Assembly (NCBI GenBank): GCA_029555925.1
Contig: JAKPQU010000125.1
Coordinates: 1-35,857, forward strand
Source of the DNA: Bacillota bacterium
GTDB lineage: Bacteria; Eremiobacterota; SpSt-956; JAKJGF01
Reading direction: 5' to 3'
Length of the DNA: 35,857 nucleotides
Of this stretch, positions 17,559 through 25,858 are shown piece after piece. Positions within the stretch are counted from its first letter, which is position 1, and every line of letters begins with the position of its first letter. The notes beneath the pieces are model-generated. The model had not been told where the DNA came from, made no database searches, and was given only the letters and a program-made list of their open reading frames with translations. The position numbers and the translations under genes were made by a program.

Positions 17559-17630
17559 ATAGTGAAAAGTGAGTCGTGAAGAGTGAATGTGGATATAACT
17601 GGTAACTGGTCACTGGTCACTGGTCACTGT
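17545..17630. repeat. heptamer element between convergent genes
   Basis: GTGGGTC/GTAAATA/GTGAAAA/GTGAGTC/GTGAAGA units are followed by CTGGTAA/CTGGTCA units in three near-identical copies. It supplies the stop of the response regulator on + and the terminal TVTSDQ and stop of the helicase on -. Confidence 0.75.
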
Positions 17631-19904
17631 CCTGAGTTCTTTTTTCAATCCTTCAAGTATAAATAATGTGGCAGTTTTATTCAGATAATTCTCGGGATAA
17701 GGACTTGAAGATGAATAAATACACTTGAAACATCCATTTTCACATTTACATCTCATTACCAGGTCAAAAGCCTGATTTACAATAAGGTGAAATAATCTGG
17801 CCCCTTTTAGAGCATATCCTATACCTCCCGGATATCGATCATATATAAATACAGTAGGTTTACCTGTTGCAGGATGAAAAGGATTTATCGTAGTTCCGAT
17901 ATCACCTGTATCACATAGAGTAAATACAGGGATAATAAAGGAAATAATATGACCTGTACCATAAAGACCGCCGCTTATCTCAAGACCTGCATTCCTGAGA
18001 GTCTTCTGTATGGCATCTGACAGGGTAAACCAGAAGCCTGTAGTTTCTATGACGGGTGCTTCAAGATTAAGAGGCAATGTTTTTAAATACGCACCTGTAA
18101 GCAAATCTATCTGTCTGTATGATGTACATTTTTCTTTAATCTTAATTTTTCCCTGATAAATTTCTTTGAATAGAGTTTCTTTAACCGGAGATATTTCAAC
18201 TTCTGTTATAATCTGCGGTTTTGTGTAATATCCTGTTTCATCTGCCACTACATAGATTTTTCTCTTTTTTTCATCCAGTTCCAGAACTCTGAATGTTTCC
18301 CCCTGATGTATATAGATAGCATCGGGATGAAAATAAAAGTTTACATTTCTTTTATATATATATCCGAGTGTATTATATGGAGGAGAATTATTCACTATTT
18401 CATAGTTTTCACCGGAAGAAGAACGTAAATGAAAGTCTCCTGCCGGATAATAGTTATCTATATTCCAGTGAAACTTATGTTCTTTATAAAACAAATAGTT
18501 TTTTTCACTGTATGCTCTGATAAAAGGTAAGAGAGAACTGCCGAAATAATATTCGTCTTCCTCAGAAAGGGGAAGCTCATATGATGCACATCTCAGGTGT
18601 CCGTCTGTTATATAAGGATTATCTGTATCTATAATACATGTTTCATAGTTTGAAGTGAAGAAATCATTGCCGTGATGCAGATAATATTGATCGTGAGGAG
18701 AAGCAGATGAAATTACTACTACTATTGAAGAACCTGTTCTTCTCCCAACTCTTCCTGCCTCCTGCCATACACTCATAATACTTCCAGGGAAACCTACTAT
18801 AACACAGGCATCCAGTGAGCCTATGTCTACTCCGACCTCCAGGGCACTTGTAGTTACTACTCCGAGAATTTCTCCCGATACAAGCTTCCTCTCTATTCTT
18901 CTTCTGAGCTCAGGCACATATCCTGCTCTATAGGAAGTAATTCTGTCAACAAGAGAAGAATGACTGCCTGAAAGTAAATCCTGTGTCGTTTTCATTATTA
19001 TTTCAGCCTGAATTCTTGTCCTTGTAAATACTATTGTTCTTACATTTGAAGATATAAGATGATATAGGAGAAGACTTGCTTCTGTATTTATACTTCTCCC
19101 AGGCCCTTCTTCCTGGGCCGGTTCCCAGAAGAGAAAGGTTTTTTCTCCCGAAGGAGCTCCACTTTCTCCTATAAGTTCAAAATCCAGAAGGGTAAGATTA
19201 CCGGCAAGTTCAAGAGGATTGGCTATTGTTGCAGAAGAACATATAAATTGCGGATTGCTGCCATAATGGTGACAGATTCTTCTAAAACGCCTCAATACAC
19301 AGGCAATATTTGAGCCGAATATGCCTCTATATGTATGTAATTCATCTAGCACAACAAACTTGAGATTTTGAAAAAAATGTTTCCATTTTTCATGATTGGG
19401 TAAAATTCCGGTATGTAACATGTCCGGTGTAGTAATAATAATACTAGCATTTTTCCTGAGTTTTTTTCTTATTTCTTTGGGAGTATCACCGTCATATATT
19501 CCATAGCTGAAATCTCCGTAATAAAAAGCATAGTTATATTTTTCAAGTCTTGCAGATTGATTCTGGGCAAGAGCTTTTGACGGGAATATATAAAGAGCTT
19601 TATTGGATATATTGCCCATGATAGATTCTATAACAGGGAGATTATAACAGAGAGATTTTCCGCTTGCAGTTCTGGTCGATATTACTATATTTTTCCCTTC
19701 TTTTATGGCGTTTATAGCATCTACCTGATGACTGTAGAAACGGGTAAGATTCCCTTTCTTCAATATTTCTTCCAGTCTCCAGTGAAGAGGGTTCCTCAGT
19801 TCACCATAAACCGGTTCTACGGCAGGAAGATTTTTTTGAAAGATTATTCCTTTTTCTTCCCCTATTTCCTGAAAAAAATTCATTAGTAAATCGTGGTAAA
19901 ACAT
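17610..19904 (-). CDS. DEAD/DEAH-box helicase with DUF1998, MrfA/YprA-like
   Basis: The 764-residue SF2 helicase is close to the length of B. subtilis MrfA. Motifs: Q-like FYSHQVDAI, motif I TRTASGKS, motif II DELH, motif III SSATIANP, motif VI QEAGRVGRR. The C-terminal DUF1998 region ends in a four-Cys cluster C719-X-C721-X3-C725-X2-C728, which binds metal in MrfA. MrfA acts in excision repair of mitomycin-type lesions with the exonuclease MrfB. No mrfB/yprB homologue is in the window, so the role is inferred from family only. It is probably co-transcribed with the CCA-type gene and Ser/Thr kinase upstream. The terminal TVTSDQ derives from a repeat. Confidence 0.9.
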   Translation of the reverse strand: MFYHDLLMNFFQEIGEEKGIIFQKNLPAVEPVYGELRNPLHWRLEEILKKGNLTRFYSHQVDAINAIKEGKNIVISTRTASGKSLCYNLPVIESIMGNISNKALYIFPSKALAQNQSARLEKYNYAFYYGDFSYGIYDGDTPKEIRKKLRKNASIIITTPDMLHTGILPNHEKWKHFFQNLKFVVLDELHTYRGIFGSNIACVLRRFRRICHHYGSNPQFICSSATIANPLELAGNLTLLDFELIGESGAPSGEKTFLFWEPAQEEGPGRSINTEASLLLYHLISSNVRTIVFTRTRIQAEIIMKTTQDLLSGSHSSLVDRITSYRAGYVPELRRRIERKLVSGEILGVVTTSALEVGVDIGSLDACVIVGFPGSIMSVWQEAGRVGRRTGSSIVVVISSASPHDQYYLHHGNDFFTSNYETCIIDTDNPYITDGHLRCASYELPLSEEDEYYFGSSLLPFIRAYSEKNYLFYKEHKFHWNIDNYYPAGDFHLRSSSGENYEIVNNSPPYNTLGYIYKRNVNFYFHPDAIYIHQGETFRVLELDEKKRKIYVVADETGYYTKPQIITEVEISPVKETLFKEIYQGKIKIKEKCTSYRQIDLLTGAYLKTLPLNLEAPVIETTGFWFTLSDAIQKTLRNAGLEISGGLYGTGHIISFIIPVFTLCDTGDIGTTINPFHPATGKPTVFIYDRYPGGIGYALKGARLFHLIVNQAFDLVMRCKCENGCFKCIYSSSSPYPENYLNKTATLFILEGLKKELRTVTSDQ

Positions 19905-19920
19905 GTTGATTACCTGTGTT

Positions 19921-19985
19921 ATGAATCATGATGCGTAATGAGTAATGCGTAATGTATTCACTCGCATCACGCATTACGCATTACG
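19921..19985. repeat. heptamer inverted-arm element
   Basis: ATGATGC/GTAATGA/GTAATGC units are followed by CATCACG/CATTACG units. On the minus strand it encodes the last residues (RNA) and TAA stop of the nucleotidyltransferase. It separates that gene from the helicase. Confidence 0.7.
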
Positions 19986-21275
19986 AAGAATATTCTCTAA
20001 AAATTTCAATGCTTCTTCTCTTGTTTTAATTATTCCTTCAATCTGTTGTTCTTCTATCTTATAAAGTATTTTTTTAAAATTCGGCCCCGGTTTCAGATTA
20101 AATAATTCAATTAAATCATGTCCTTTTATCAGACGTGGACTTTCCCATAAAGGTTTTATCTTATTATAATAAATGTTTAATATATGAGTGACTTCCTCTT
20201 TAGAAACTATTCCGGCTGACAGTGCTGTGAACAGTATGGCTATACCATCATTACCTGTTTTACGAAAAAAATCTAGAATAAAGGTATTACCGGTTTTGTT
20301 TTTTTCCTGAACTATATCTCTGTAATATGTCACTAGTCCGGTTACTGTATCTGTTTTATAATTACTCATTTTAAGATTACGACAGATATTTTCTATTAAA
20401 TTATATGTTCCCTGAAGTAAAAATCCGAATTTTATCATGGATTTTCTGGACGGGCCTGTCATATAATTTTTTATCTCTTCCGAGTATTCGGGAAATATAT
20501 GTATAAATTCTCCTGAAAGTATTGTCTCCAGTTTTTTGTATATGTACCAGTCCTGCTGTGTCGCTTCCGGGATTATAGCCGTAAACAATCCGCACTCATA
20601 CATCTGTTTCACATATTTAGAACTTTGATCGTAATCCAGCATTTTAAAAAGCTCTGTTTCTATTCTTTCCCGTGAAACCCATCTTATTTTATCTTTATGG
20701 CTCTCTATTGACTTAATCGTATCTGGGGAAATATCAAAATTTAATTTTGATGCAAACCGGAATGCTCTGACCATTCTCAGGGGATCATCTGTTAATGAGT
20801 TCTCTGACACCACTCTTATAACCTTATTTTTAATGTCTTCGATACCGCCGGCCGGATCTATAAAATTACATTCATGACCGGAAAAACAATCATTAAATGA
20901 TATGGCTATGGAGTTTATAGTAAAATCTCTTTTATATATGTCATCGATTATATTATTTCCTCTTGTTTGAGAGAAATCCATTGTAACTTCACAGTTTCTG
21001 TTTTTTTTTATTACAACCCTTCCTGTTTCTTCTTCCTCGTCAAGCATGACAAAAGAACCACCTGCTTTTCTGGAGAATTTTCTGGCAAGTTTAAGAGCCT
21101 TATCGGAAGTAAAATCTATGTCAGTATTTTTATTAATCGTGCCTGTGATATAATCCCTTACTATTCCTCCCACTATATAAACATTGCTGTCAAGTTCTTT
21201 TGAGAGAAGGAAAAGTTCTCCGTAAAGAGGATCATTCAGAATAGTCTTTCGTAAATTATCTAAATCTATATTCAA
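19974..21275 (-). CDS. CCA tRNA nucleotidyltransferase / poly(A) polymerase family protein
   Basis: The 433-residue class II nucleotidyltransferase has YIVGGIVRDYITG (GG and RD of the NTase core), NKNTDIDF with the metal-binding D-X-D, KRDFTINSIAIS, and the RNA/template region DDPLRMVRAFRFASKL followed by WVSRERIETELFKML. It adds CCA, or part of it, to tRNA 3' ends, or polyadenylates RNA; sequence alone does not separate these. It starts at TTG 21275, the first start after an in-frame TAA, with no clear ribosome binding site. Translation may be coupled to the kinase gene 36 nt upstream. Confidence 0.85.
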   Translation of the reverse strand: MNIDLDNLRKTILNDPLYGELFLLSKELDSNVYIVGGIVRDYITGTINKNTDIDFTSDKALKLARKFSRKAGGSFVMLDEEEETGRVVIKKNRNCEVTMDFSQTRGNNIIDDIYKRDFTINSIAISFNDCFSGHECNFIDPAGGIEDIKNKVIRVVSENSLTDDPLRMVRAFRFASKLNFDISPDTIKSIESHKDKIRWVSRERIETELFKMLDYDQSSKYVKQMYECGLFTAIIPEATQQDWYIYKKLETILSGEFIHIFPEYSEEIKNYMTGPSRKSMIKFGFLLQGTYNLIENICRNLKMSNYKTDTVTGLVTYYRDIVQEKNKTGNTFILDFFRKTGNDGIAILFTALSAGIVSKEEVTHILNIYYNKIKPLWESPRLIKGHDLIELFNLKPGPNFKKILYKIEEQQIEGIIKTREEALKFLENILRNA

Positions 21276-21282
21276 TTAAATC

Positions 21283-21333
21283 GTAACGCATGACCCGTAA
21301 CGTGTGGCGCGTTACGAATCACCACTCACTTTC
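21283..21333. repeat. heptamer array at gene junction
   Basis: CGTAACG/CATGACC/CGTAACG/CGTTACG units are followed by AATCACC/ACTCACT. On the minus strand this gives GTGAGTGGTGATTCGTAA, which encodes the end of the kinase (VSGDS) and its stop. Confidence 0.65.
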
Positions 21334-24017
21334 TCCAATGCTTTTTCTTTATGCCTTTTTATCTCCATATCCTGTGGGGCCAGTTTCAGTGCTTTATCAA
21401 AACATCCAAGACCTTCTTTATATTTGCCGAGAGCCAGTAAGATTTCGCCCTTTGTATCCCATGCGGCATAGTTATCAGGTGTTACCTTTATAGCTCTTTC
21501 GGCACATTCAATGGCTTCTCTGTAATGTTTCAGTTTGTATAAACTATTTGCTTTGTTATTCCATGCATAACCGTATCCGGGATCAATCTCCAGAACCTTA
21601 TCGTAACATTTGATAGCTTCTTTATACTGTTGCTCTTCATATAGAGCGACGCCTCTGTTAAACCAGGCAATAAGGTAATTGGCGTCAATATTTATTGCTT
21701 TATCATAACACTTTATGGCTTCTCTGTATTTTTTTTGTTCAGACAGGGAATCACCTTTATAAATCCATGCGTTACCGTATTCAGGATTAATCTCCAGTGC
21801 TTTATCATAACAATTGATGGCCTGTGTGTATTTTCCCTGTCCAAAAAAGGCATTGCCTTTATTAAACCAGGCATAAAGATATTTTGGCTCAATGTTCAAT
21901 GCTTTATCATAACATTCAATAGCTTCTTTATATTTTTTTCTTTTTGCCAGAACAAGACCTTTATTATACCAGGGGGCACTGTACATAGGATCAATTTTTA
22001 AAGCTTTATCATAACACTCCAGCGCATTTTCATAGTTTCCCTCATATTCCATGGTAAGCCCTCTGGAAAACCATATTTTACTGTAATTAGGGTCAATCTC
22101 CAGTGCTCTGTCATAACAGTTCAGTGCTTCTTTATAGTTACCCAGTTTATGCATGGCATTACCTCTGTCAAACCATGCATAGGTATATTTACTGTCTATC
22201 TGAAGAGCTTTATCAAAGCATTTGACTGCTTCTTCATTTTTTCCCATGTCAAATAATGTTTTCCCTTTGCTGTACCAGACCCCGGCAGAAGGAGAAAGTT
22301 CTATGGCTTTATCAAAACACTCTACTGCTTCTTCATATTTTCCCAGTTTATACAGATGAATTCCTTTACTGTACCAGGCATCAGAATAGTTCAGGTCTAT
22401 TTCAAGAGCTTTATTGTCACATTGTATTGCTTCTTCGTATTTTCCCAGTTTAAATAGAATATTTCCTTTATTTATAAGACCATGAACATATGATGGTTCT
22501 ATTTCCAGAGCTTTATCATAGCATTTAATTGCATCTTCGTATTTTTTCTGAATATATAAACTATTGCCTTTATTTTCCCAGGCTTCCAGATATTTACTGT
22601 CTCCAGTCAGTGCTTTATCATAGTATTTTATAGATTCTTCGTATTTGCCTTCATAATACAATCCCATTCCTTTACCATTCAGGGCACAGGCAGATTGTGG
22701 GTCAATATCTATGGCTTTATCAAAACATTTTATACCTTCATCATATCTGTTCTTATCATAAAGGGCATATCCTTTGTTAATCAACGGAACTATATATTTA
22801 GGGTCAAGTGCTATAGCTTTATCATAACATTTAATTGCTTCCTCATAGATTTTTATCTGCTTCAGGGCATTTCCCCTGTTAACCAGAGCAGGAATATATT
22901 TCGGGTCAAAATTGAGAGCCTTATTGTAATATTTTATTGCTTCTTCATAGTGCTTTTTTTCGCTCAAAGCCAGTCCTCTGTTATTCAATATATAAGGAAG
23001 AGATCTCCAGACAAGAATAGATAACAGTGCCACTGCGATTATAGCAGTCAGAAATGTGACATATTTCTTCCCGTAACTATAATGTTCCACTGTAATTTTT
23101 TTAGCTGAATCCACACTTTTTTTGCAGGAAATATTTTCCAGTTCGGATTTCATTTCTTTAGCACTCATATAACGATCTCCGGCTTCCCTTGACAGAGCTT
23201 TCATAACAATAGCTTCGAGGTTTGGCGAAACAGATGGTTTTAAGTCTCTTACAGGTTTAAATGAAAGAGGAGCCTGTGGAAGTTCACCTGTAAGAAGACA
23301 GTGCATTGTGCCACCGAGAGAGTAAATATCGCTTCTTGGCTCAGGTTTGCCCTGAAAAACCTCTTCCGGTGCAAAAGCAGGTGTGCCTATTACGGTCATT
23401 GTACTTTCACTGCCCGGTGTTACCGGTCTTGCTATACCGAAATCTATGAGTATTATTTTTTCATCTTTACGAACCATAATATTGCCCGGTTTTAAATCGC
23501 GATATACAATCGGTGGTGACTGATTGTGGAGATAATCCAGTGCATCCAGTATTTCTATAGACCATTTTATTACTATATCTTCGGGGATGCCCCCTTTTCT
23601 ATAAGAATTTATAACTGTTTCCAGATCTTTACCTTCAATATAATCCATTACAAGATAGTAACGTCCGCCTTCCACAAAATAATCCTTTACTACAGGAAGA
23701 TTTGGATGTCTGAAATGATAAAGAATTTTCGCTTCTTTTCTGAAACTATCAATCATATATTGATTTTCTTCCGTAGAAACTGCAGGTGTTAACATTTCTT
23801 TTACCGCGCAGATACTCATTTCAAACCTGTGATCAACTGCTTTGTAAACTGCTCCCATTCCGCCACTCTTGATCTTGCCTTTTATTTCATAACGTTTATC
23901 AAGCATTGTGCCGATTTTTAAACCATCATAGGGATTGACTGTTTCTCTGCCACAGTTTTTACATAATCTTTCGTTATCTTTATTTTCATGACCGCATTTG
24001 TTGCAATATATTGCCAA
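21312..24017 (-). CDS. Ser/Thr protein kinase: zinc ribbon, kinase, TM, 16 TPRs
   Basis: Start chosen at TTG 24017, preceded by GAGGTG, which gives MAIYCNKCGHENK. The longer ATG frame from 24074 would only translate repeat DNA. Domains (901 residues): zinc ribbon C5-X2-C8...C19-X2-C22; Hanks-type kinase at about 42-305, with glycine loop KSGGMGAVYKA, lysine in CAVKE, YRDLKPGN (Tyr in place of His in HRD, common in bacteria), DFGIARP and GTPAFAPEE; one membrane segment near 325-345; then 16 TPR units with little break. The units are 34 residues, except the seventh, which is 33 (ends SPSAGVW). The TPRs should be extracytoplasmic. It pairs with the divergent PP2C phosphatase. The terminal VSGDS is repeat-encoded. 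Confidence 0.93.
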   Translation of the reverse strand: MAIYCNKCGHENKDNERLCKNCGRETVNPYDGLKIGTMLDKRYEIKGKIKSGGMGAVYKAVDHRFEMSICAVKEMLTPAVSTEENQYMIDSFRKEAKILYHFRHPNLPVVKDYFVEGGRYYLVMDYIEGKDLETVINSYRKGGIPEDIVIKWSIEILDALDYLHNQSPPIVYRDLKPGNIMVRKDEKIILIDFGIARPVTPGSESTMTVIGTPAFAPEEVFQGKPEPRSDIYSLGGTMHCLLTGELPQAPLSFKPVRDLKPSVSPNLEAIVMKALSREAGDRYMSAKEMKSELENISCKKSVDSAKKITVEHYSYGKKYVTFLTAIIAVALLSILVWRSLPYILNNRGLALSEKKHYEEAIKYYNKALNFDPKYIPALVNRGNALKQIKIYEEAIKCYDKAIALDPKYIVPLINKGYALYDKNRYDEGIKCFDKAIDIDPQSACALNGKGMGLYYEGKYEESIKYYDKALTGDSKYLEAWENKGNSLYIQKKYEDAIKCYDKALEIEPSYVHGLINKGNILFKLGKYEEAIQCDNKALEIDLNYSDAWYSKGIHLYKLGKYEEAVECFDKAIELSPSAGVWYSKGKTLFDMGKNEEAVKCFDKALQIDSKYTYAWFDRGNAMHKLGNYKEALNCYDRALEIDPNYSKIWFSRGLTMEYEGNYENALECYDKALKIDPMYSAPWYNKGLVLAKRKKYKEAIECYDKALNIEPKYLYAWFNKGNAFFGQGKYTQAINCYDKALEINPEYGNAWIYKGDSLSEQKKYREAIKCYDKAINIDANYLIAWFNRGVALYEEQQYKEAIKCYDKVLEIDPGYGYAWNNKANSLYKLKHYREAIECAERAIKVTPDNYAAWDTKGEILLALGKYKEGLGCFDKALKLAPQDMEIKRHKEKALEKVSGDS
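21340..22990 (-). repeat. coding tandem repeat, 16 TPR units of about 102 bp
   Basis: The C-terminal half of the kinase is built of 16 consecutive units with a shared core (KYEEAIKCYDKALEIDP). The regular 102-bp period and high similarity suggest recent internal duplication and possible unit-number variation between strains. Confidence 0.85.
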
Positions 24018-24484
24018 TGTTTTACACCTCAGGGGCGTGACGCGTGACGCGTGACGTGTGACGGGTGGGGACAATCCTCACCACTTACCATTCACTATTC
24101 ACTATTTACTATAAAAGTCCTGCTATGTGAATAATTCTGGAGAAAAAAGAGGATTTTTTTGAAAAGTGTGAAATTTTATAATTATAATTATTTAAATTTT
24201 AATCCATTATGAAATAAAATACATTAACGATTCCTCGCGTGACGGGTCACAGATTACGTTTAAAAATGACAGGTGATTTTATATAAATATGGAAAAAGAA
24301 ATTTATCACAGAATATTCAGAGTGAAAAGTGAAAAATTGGATTTTACTTATTTTTCACTACTCGCTTTTCACTAATTAATAGATTTACAAAATTAAGTGC
24401 AATTTCCGGTAAAAATGAGTCTACCTGTCATAAATAAACACTATCCATGTCACGCGTCACGCGTCACGAATATGAGGTTGCCCT
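24018..24484. other. 467-nt divergent regulatory region with heptamer arrays
   Basis: This lies between the divergent kinase (-) and phosphatase (+) genes and has no credible ORF. Heptamer arrays are at 24033-24114 (CGTGACG units, then CATTCAC/TATTCAC units), 24234-24256, 24320-24373 (GTGAAAA, then TTTTCAC units) and 24450-24469 (CACGCGT units). The centre at 24170-24225 is extremely AT-rich and likely contains the promoters. Confidence 0.6.
24159..24188 (+). promoter_or_regulatory. possible promoter toward PP2C gene
   Basis: TTGAAA (24159-24164), an 18-nt spacer and TATAAT (24183-24188) inside an AT-rich tract. It would give a leader of almost 300 nt that includes two heptamer arrays. In DNA this AT-rich such matches also arise by chance. 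Confidence 0.3.
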
Positions 24485-25789
24485 ATGCTTTTGGGACTTA
24501 AAACTGATATCGGTTCTGGAAACAGGGAAAAAGGTAATGAAGATAACCTTATTGCTCTTAATCTTTATATAGATAAGGGGCCAAACTGCGGGGAATATCA
24601 TATTCTGCTCCTTGCCGACGGCATGGGAGGGCTTGATAAGGGCGAAATGGCCAGTGCCCTTACTATCAGAGGAATTACAAAGCATTTAATTAACAGGCTT
24701 GTAACTGAGAAAGGAATATTCCCGTCTCCGGAAGAACCTGTTGAACCGGGAGCACTGTTAAAAGAAGCTATAGAAATGTCGAATCTCCTTGTTTATAACA
24801 CAGGAAAAAGGGATAAATGGTCAGGTGAGATGGGGTCAACCATAGTTGCAGGGCTAATAAAAAATGGTAAACTGTTTATAGCTCATGTAGGTGATAGCAG
24901 AGCTTATTTGATAAGAAAAGACAGAATAGAAAAACTTACTACAGATCACTCCCTTGTACAGGCTCTTTATGAAAGTCATTTAATTAACACCTCTCAGTTT
25001 CACAGTCATCCTCAAAAGAATGTTATCACCAGGGCAATAGGATTTGCTCCGAAAGTAGAAATTGAGATAAACGAAAAAAGAAAAGGTAAGCCTGTTACAC
25101 TTCAGGAAAATGATTTTATACTGCTCTGCAGTGACGGATTATCAAATGTTATGGAAGAAGAAACAGATATACTGGGGACTGTGAAAAAACATAGTAATAA
25201 CCCTCAGCTAATAGTGAATGAATTGATAGAACTTGCAAATTTAAGAGAAACAGATGATAATGCCACAGTAATATGCGCTTCCATAGAAGCAAAGGATCTG
25301 GATTTTTCCCGTAATATAACGGCTTCTGTGAAGAAATCTGTTTCTAAAAAAGCAAAACAGACAAAAGTCCCCACTGTAACACTATCACCTCCTGTTATTC
25401 TCTGCCATTATTGCGGCCATAAGAATGTTCTGGGTGATGTGAACTGTTCTTCCTGCGGAAAATCTCAGATATTTATCTTAAGAAAACCTGAAATAATAAT
25501 AATTGACGGCCCTGATAAAGGTAAAAGTCTTGTAATGGAACATGATGAAATATATATAGGGAGAGAAGAAGATTGTAATGATCTGGTTATACATGAACCT
25601 CATGGAAGAGAATTTATCTCCAGAAAACATCTGAAAATATTTAAATCCAGTGAAGAATACTGGATAGAAGATCTTATGAGTTCAAATGGTACAAAGATAA
25701 GAGGACAGCAGATACGAGGAAAAAAATTTAAACTTCTGGATAGAGATCTGATCGTTCTCGGTATGAATACATTGGAGTTCAGGATGTAA
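24485..25789 (+). CDS. PP2C phosphatase with zinc ribbon and FHA domain
   Basis: Domains of the 434-residue protein: PP2C at 1-265, with NREKGNEDN, DGMGG (D45), HVGDSRAYLIR, LLCSDGLSN and DDNATVI supplying the metal-binding aspartates; zinc ribbon at about 305-328 (first Cys C307, CHYCGH...CSSCGK); FHA at about 345-434 (IYIGREEDCNDL, SRKHLKI, SSNGT), which binds phosphothreonine. It should reverse the phosphorylation made by the divergent Ser/Thr kinase and could dock on phosphorylated targets through FHA. No membrane segment is visible. It is followed after 69 nt by the 1669-residue surface protein, probably in the same transcript. Confidence 0.93.
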   Translation: MLLGLKTDIGSGNREKGNEDNLIALNLYIDKGPNCGEYHILLLADGMGGLDKGEMASALTIRGITKHLINRLVTEKGIFPSPEEPVEPGALLKEAIEMSNLLVYNTGKRDKWSGEMGSTIVAGLIKNGKLFIAHVGDSRAYLIRKDRIEKLTTDHSLVQALYESHLINTSQFHSHPQKNVITRAIGFAPKVEIEINEKRKGKPVTLQENDFILLCSDGLSNVMEEETDILGTVKKHSNNPQLIVNELIELANLRETDDNATVICASIEAKDLDFSRNITASVKKSVSKKAKQTKVPTVTLSPPVILCHYCGHKNVLGDVNCSSCGKSQIFILRKPEIIIIDGPDKGKSLVMEHDEIYIGREEDCNDLVIHEPHGREFISRKHLKIFKSSEEYWIEDLMSSNGTKIRGQQIRGKKFKLLDRDLIVLGMNTLEFRM

Positions 25790-25800
25790 ATGAAATTATC

Positions 25801-25845
25801 TGTCACGCGTTAAGAATATAATCTCTCACGCGTCACGAATTACGA
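25801..25845. repeat. heptamer array between PP2C and giant gene
   Basis: TGTCACG/CGTTAAG and CTCACGC/GTCACGA/ATTACGA units. Mostly TCAC orientation, with only one arm obvious. Confidence 0.55.
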
Positions 25846-25858
25846 AAGGATAATTCAT

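Noticed and set aside
19921..19985. CRISPR-like array
   Set aside because: The repeats are 7-mers without spacers and in inverted arms, and no cas genes are present.
24018..24074. N-terminal extension of the Ser/Thr kinase from ATG 24074 (MSPPVTRHASRVTPLR...)
   Set aside because: It is translated heptamer repeat DNA. TTG 24017, with GAGGTG before it, gives the expected zinc-ribbon start.
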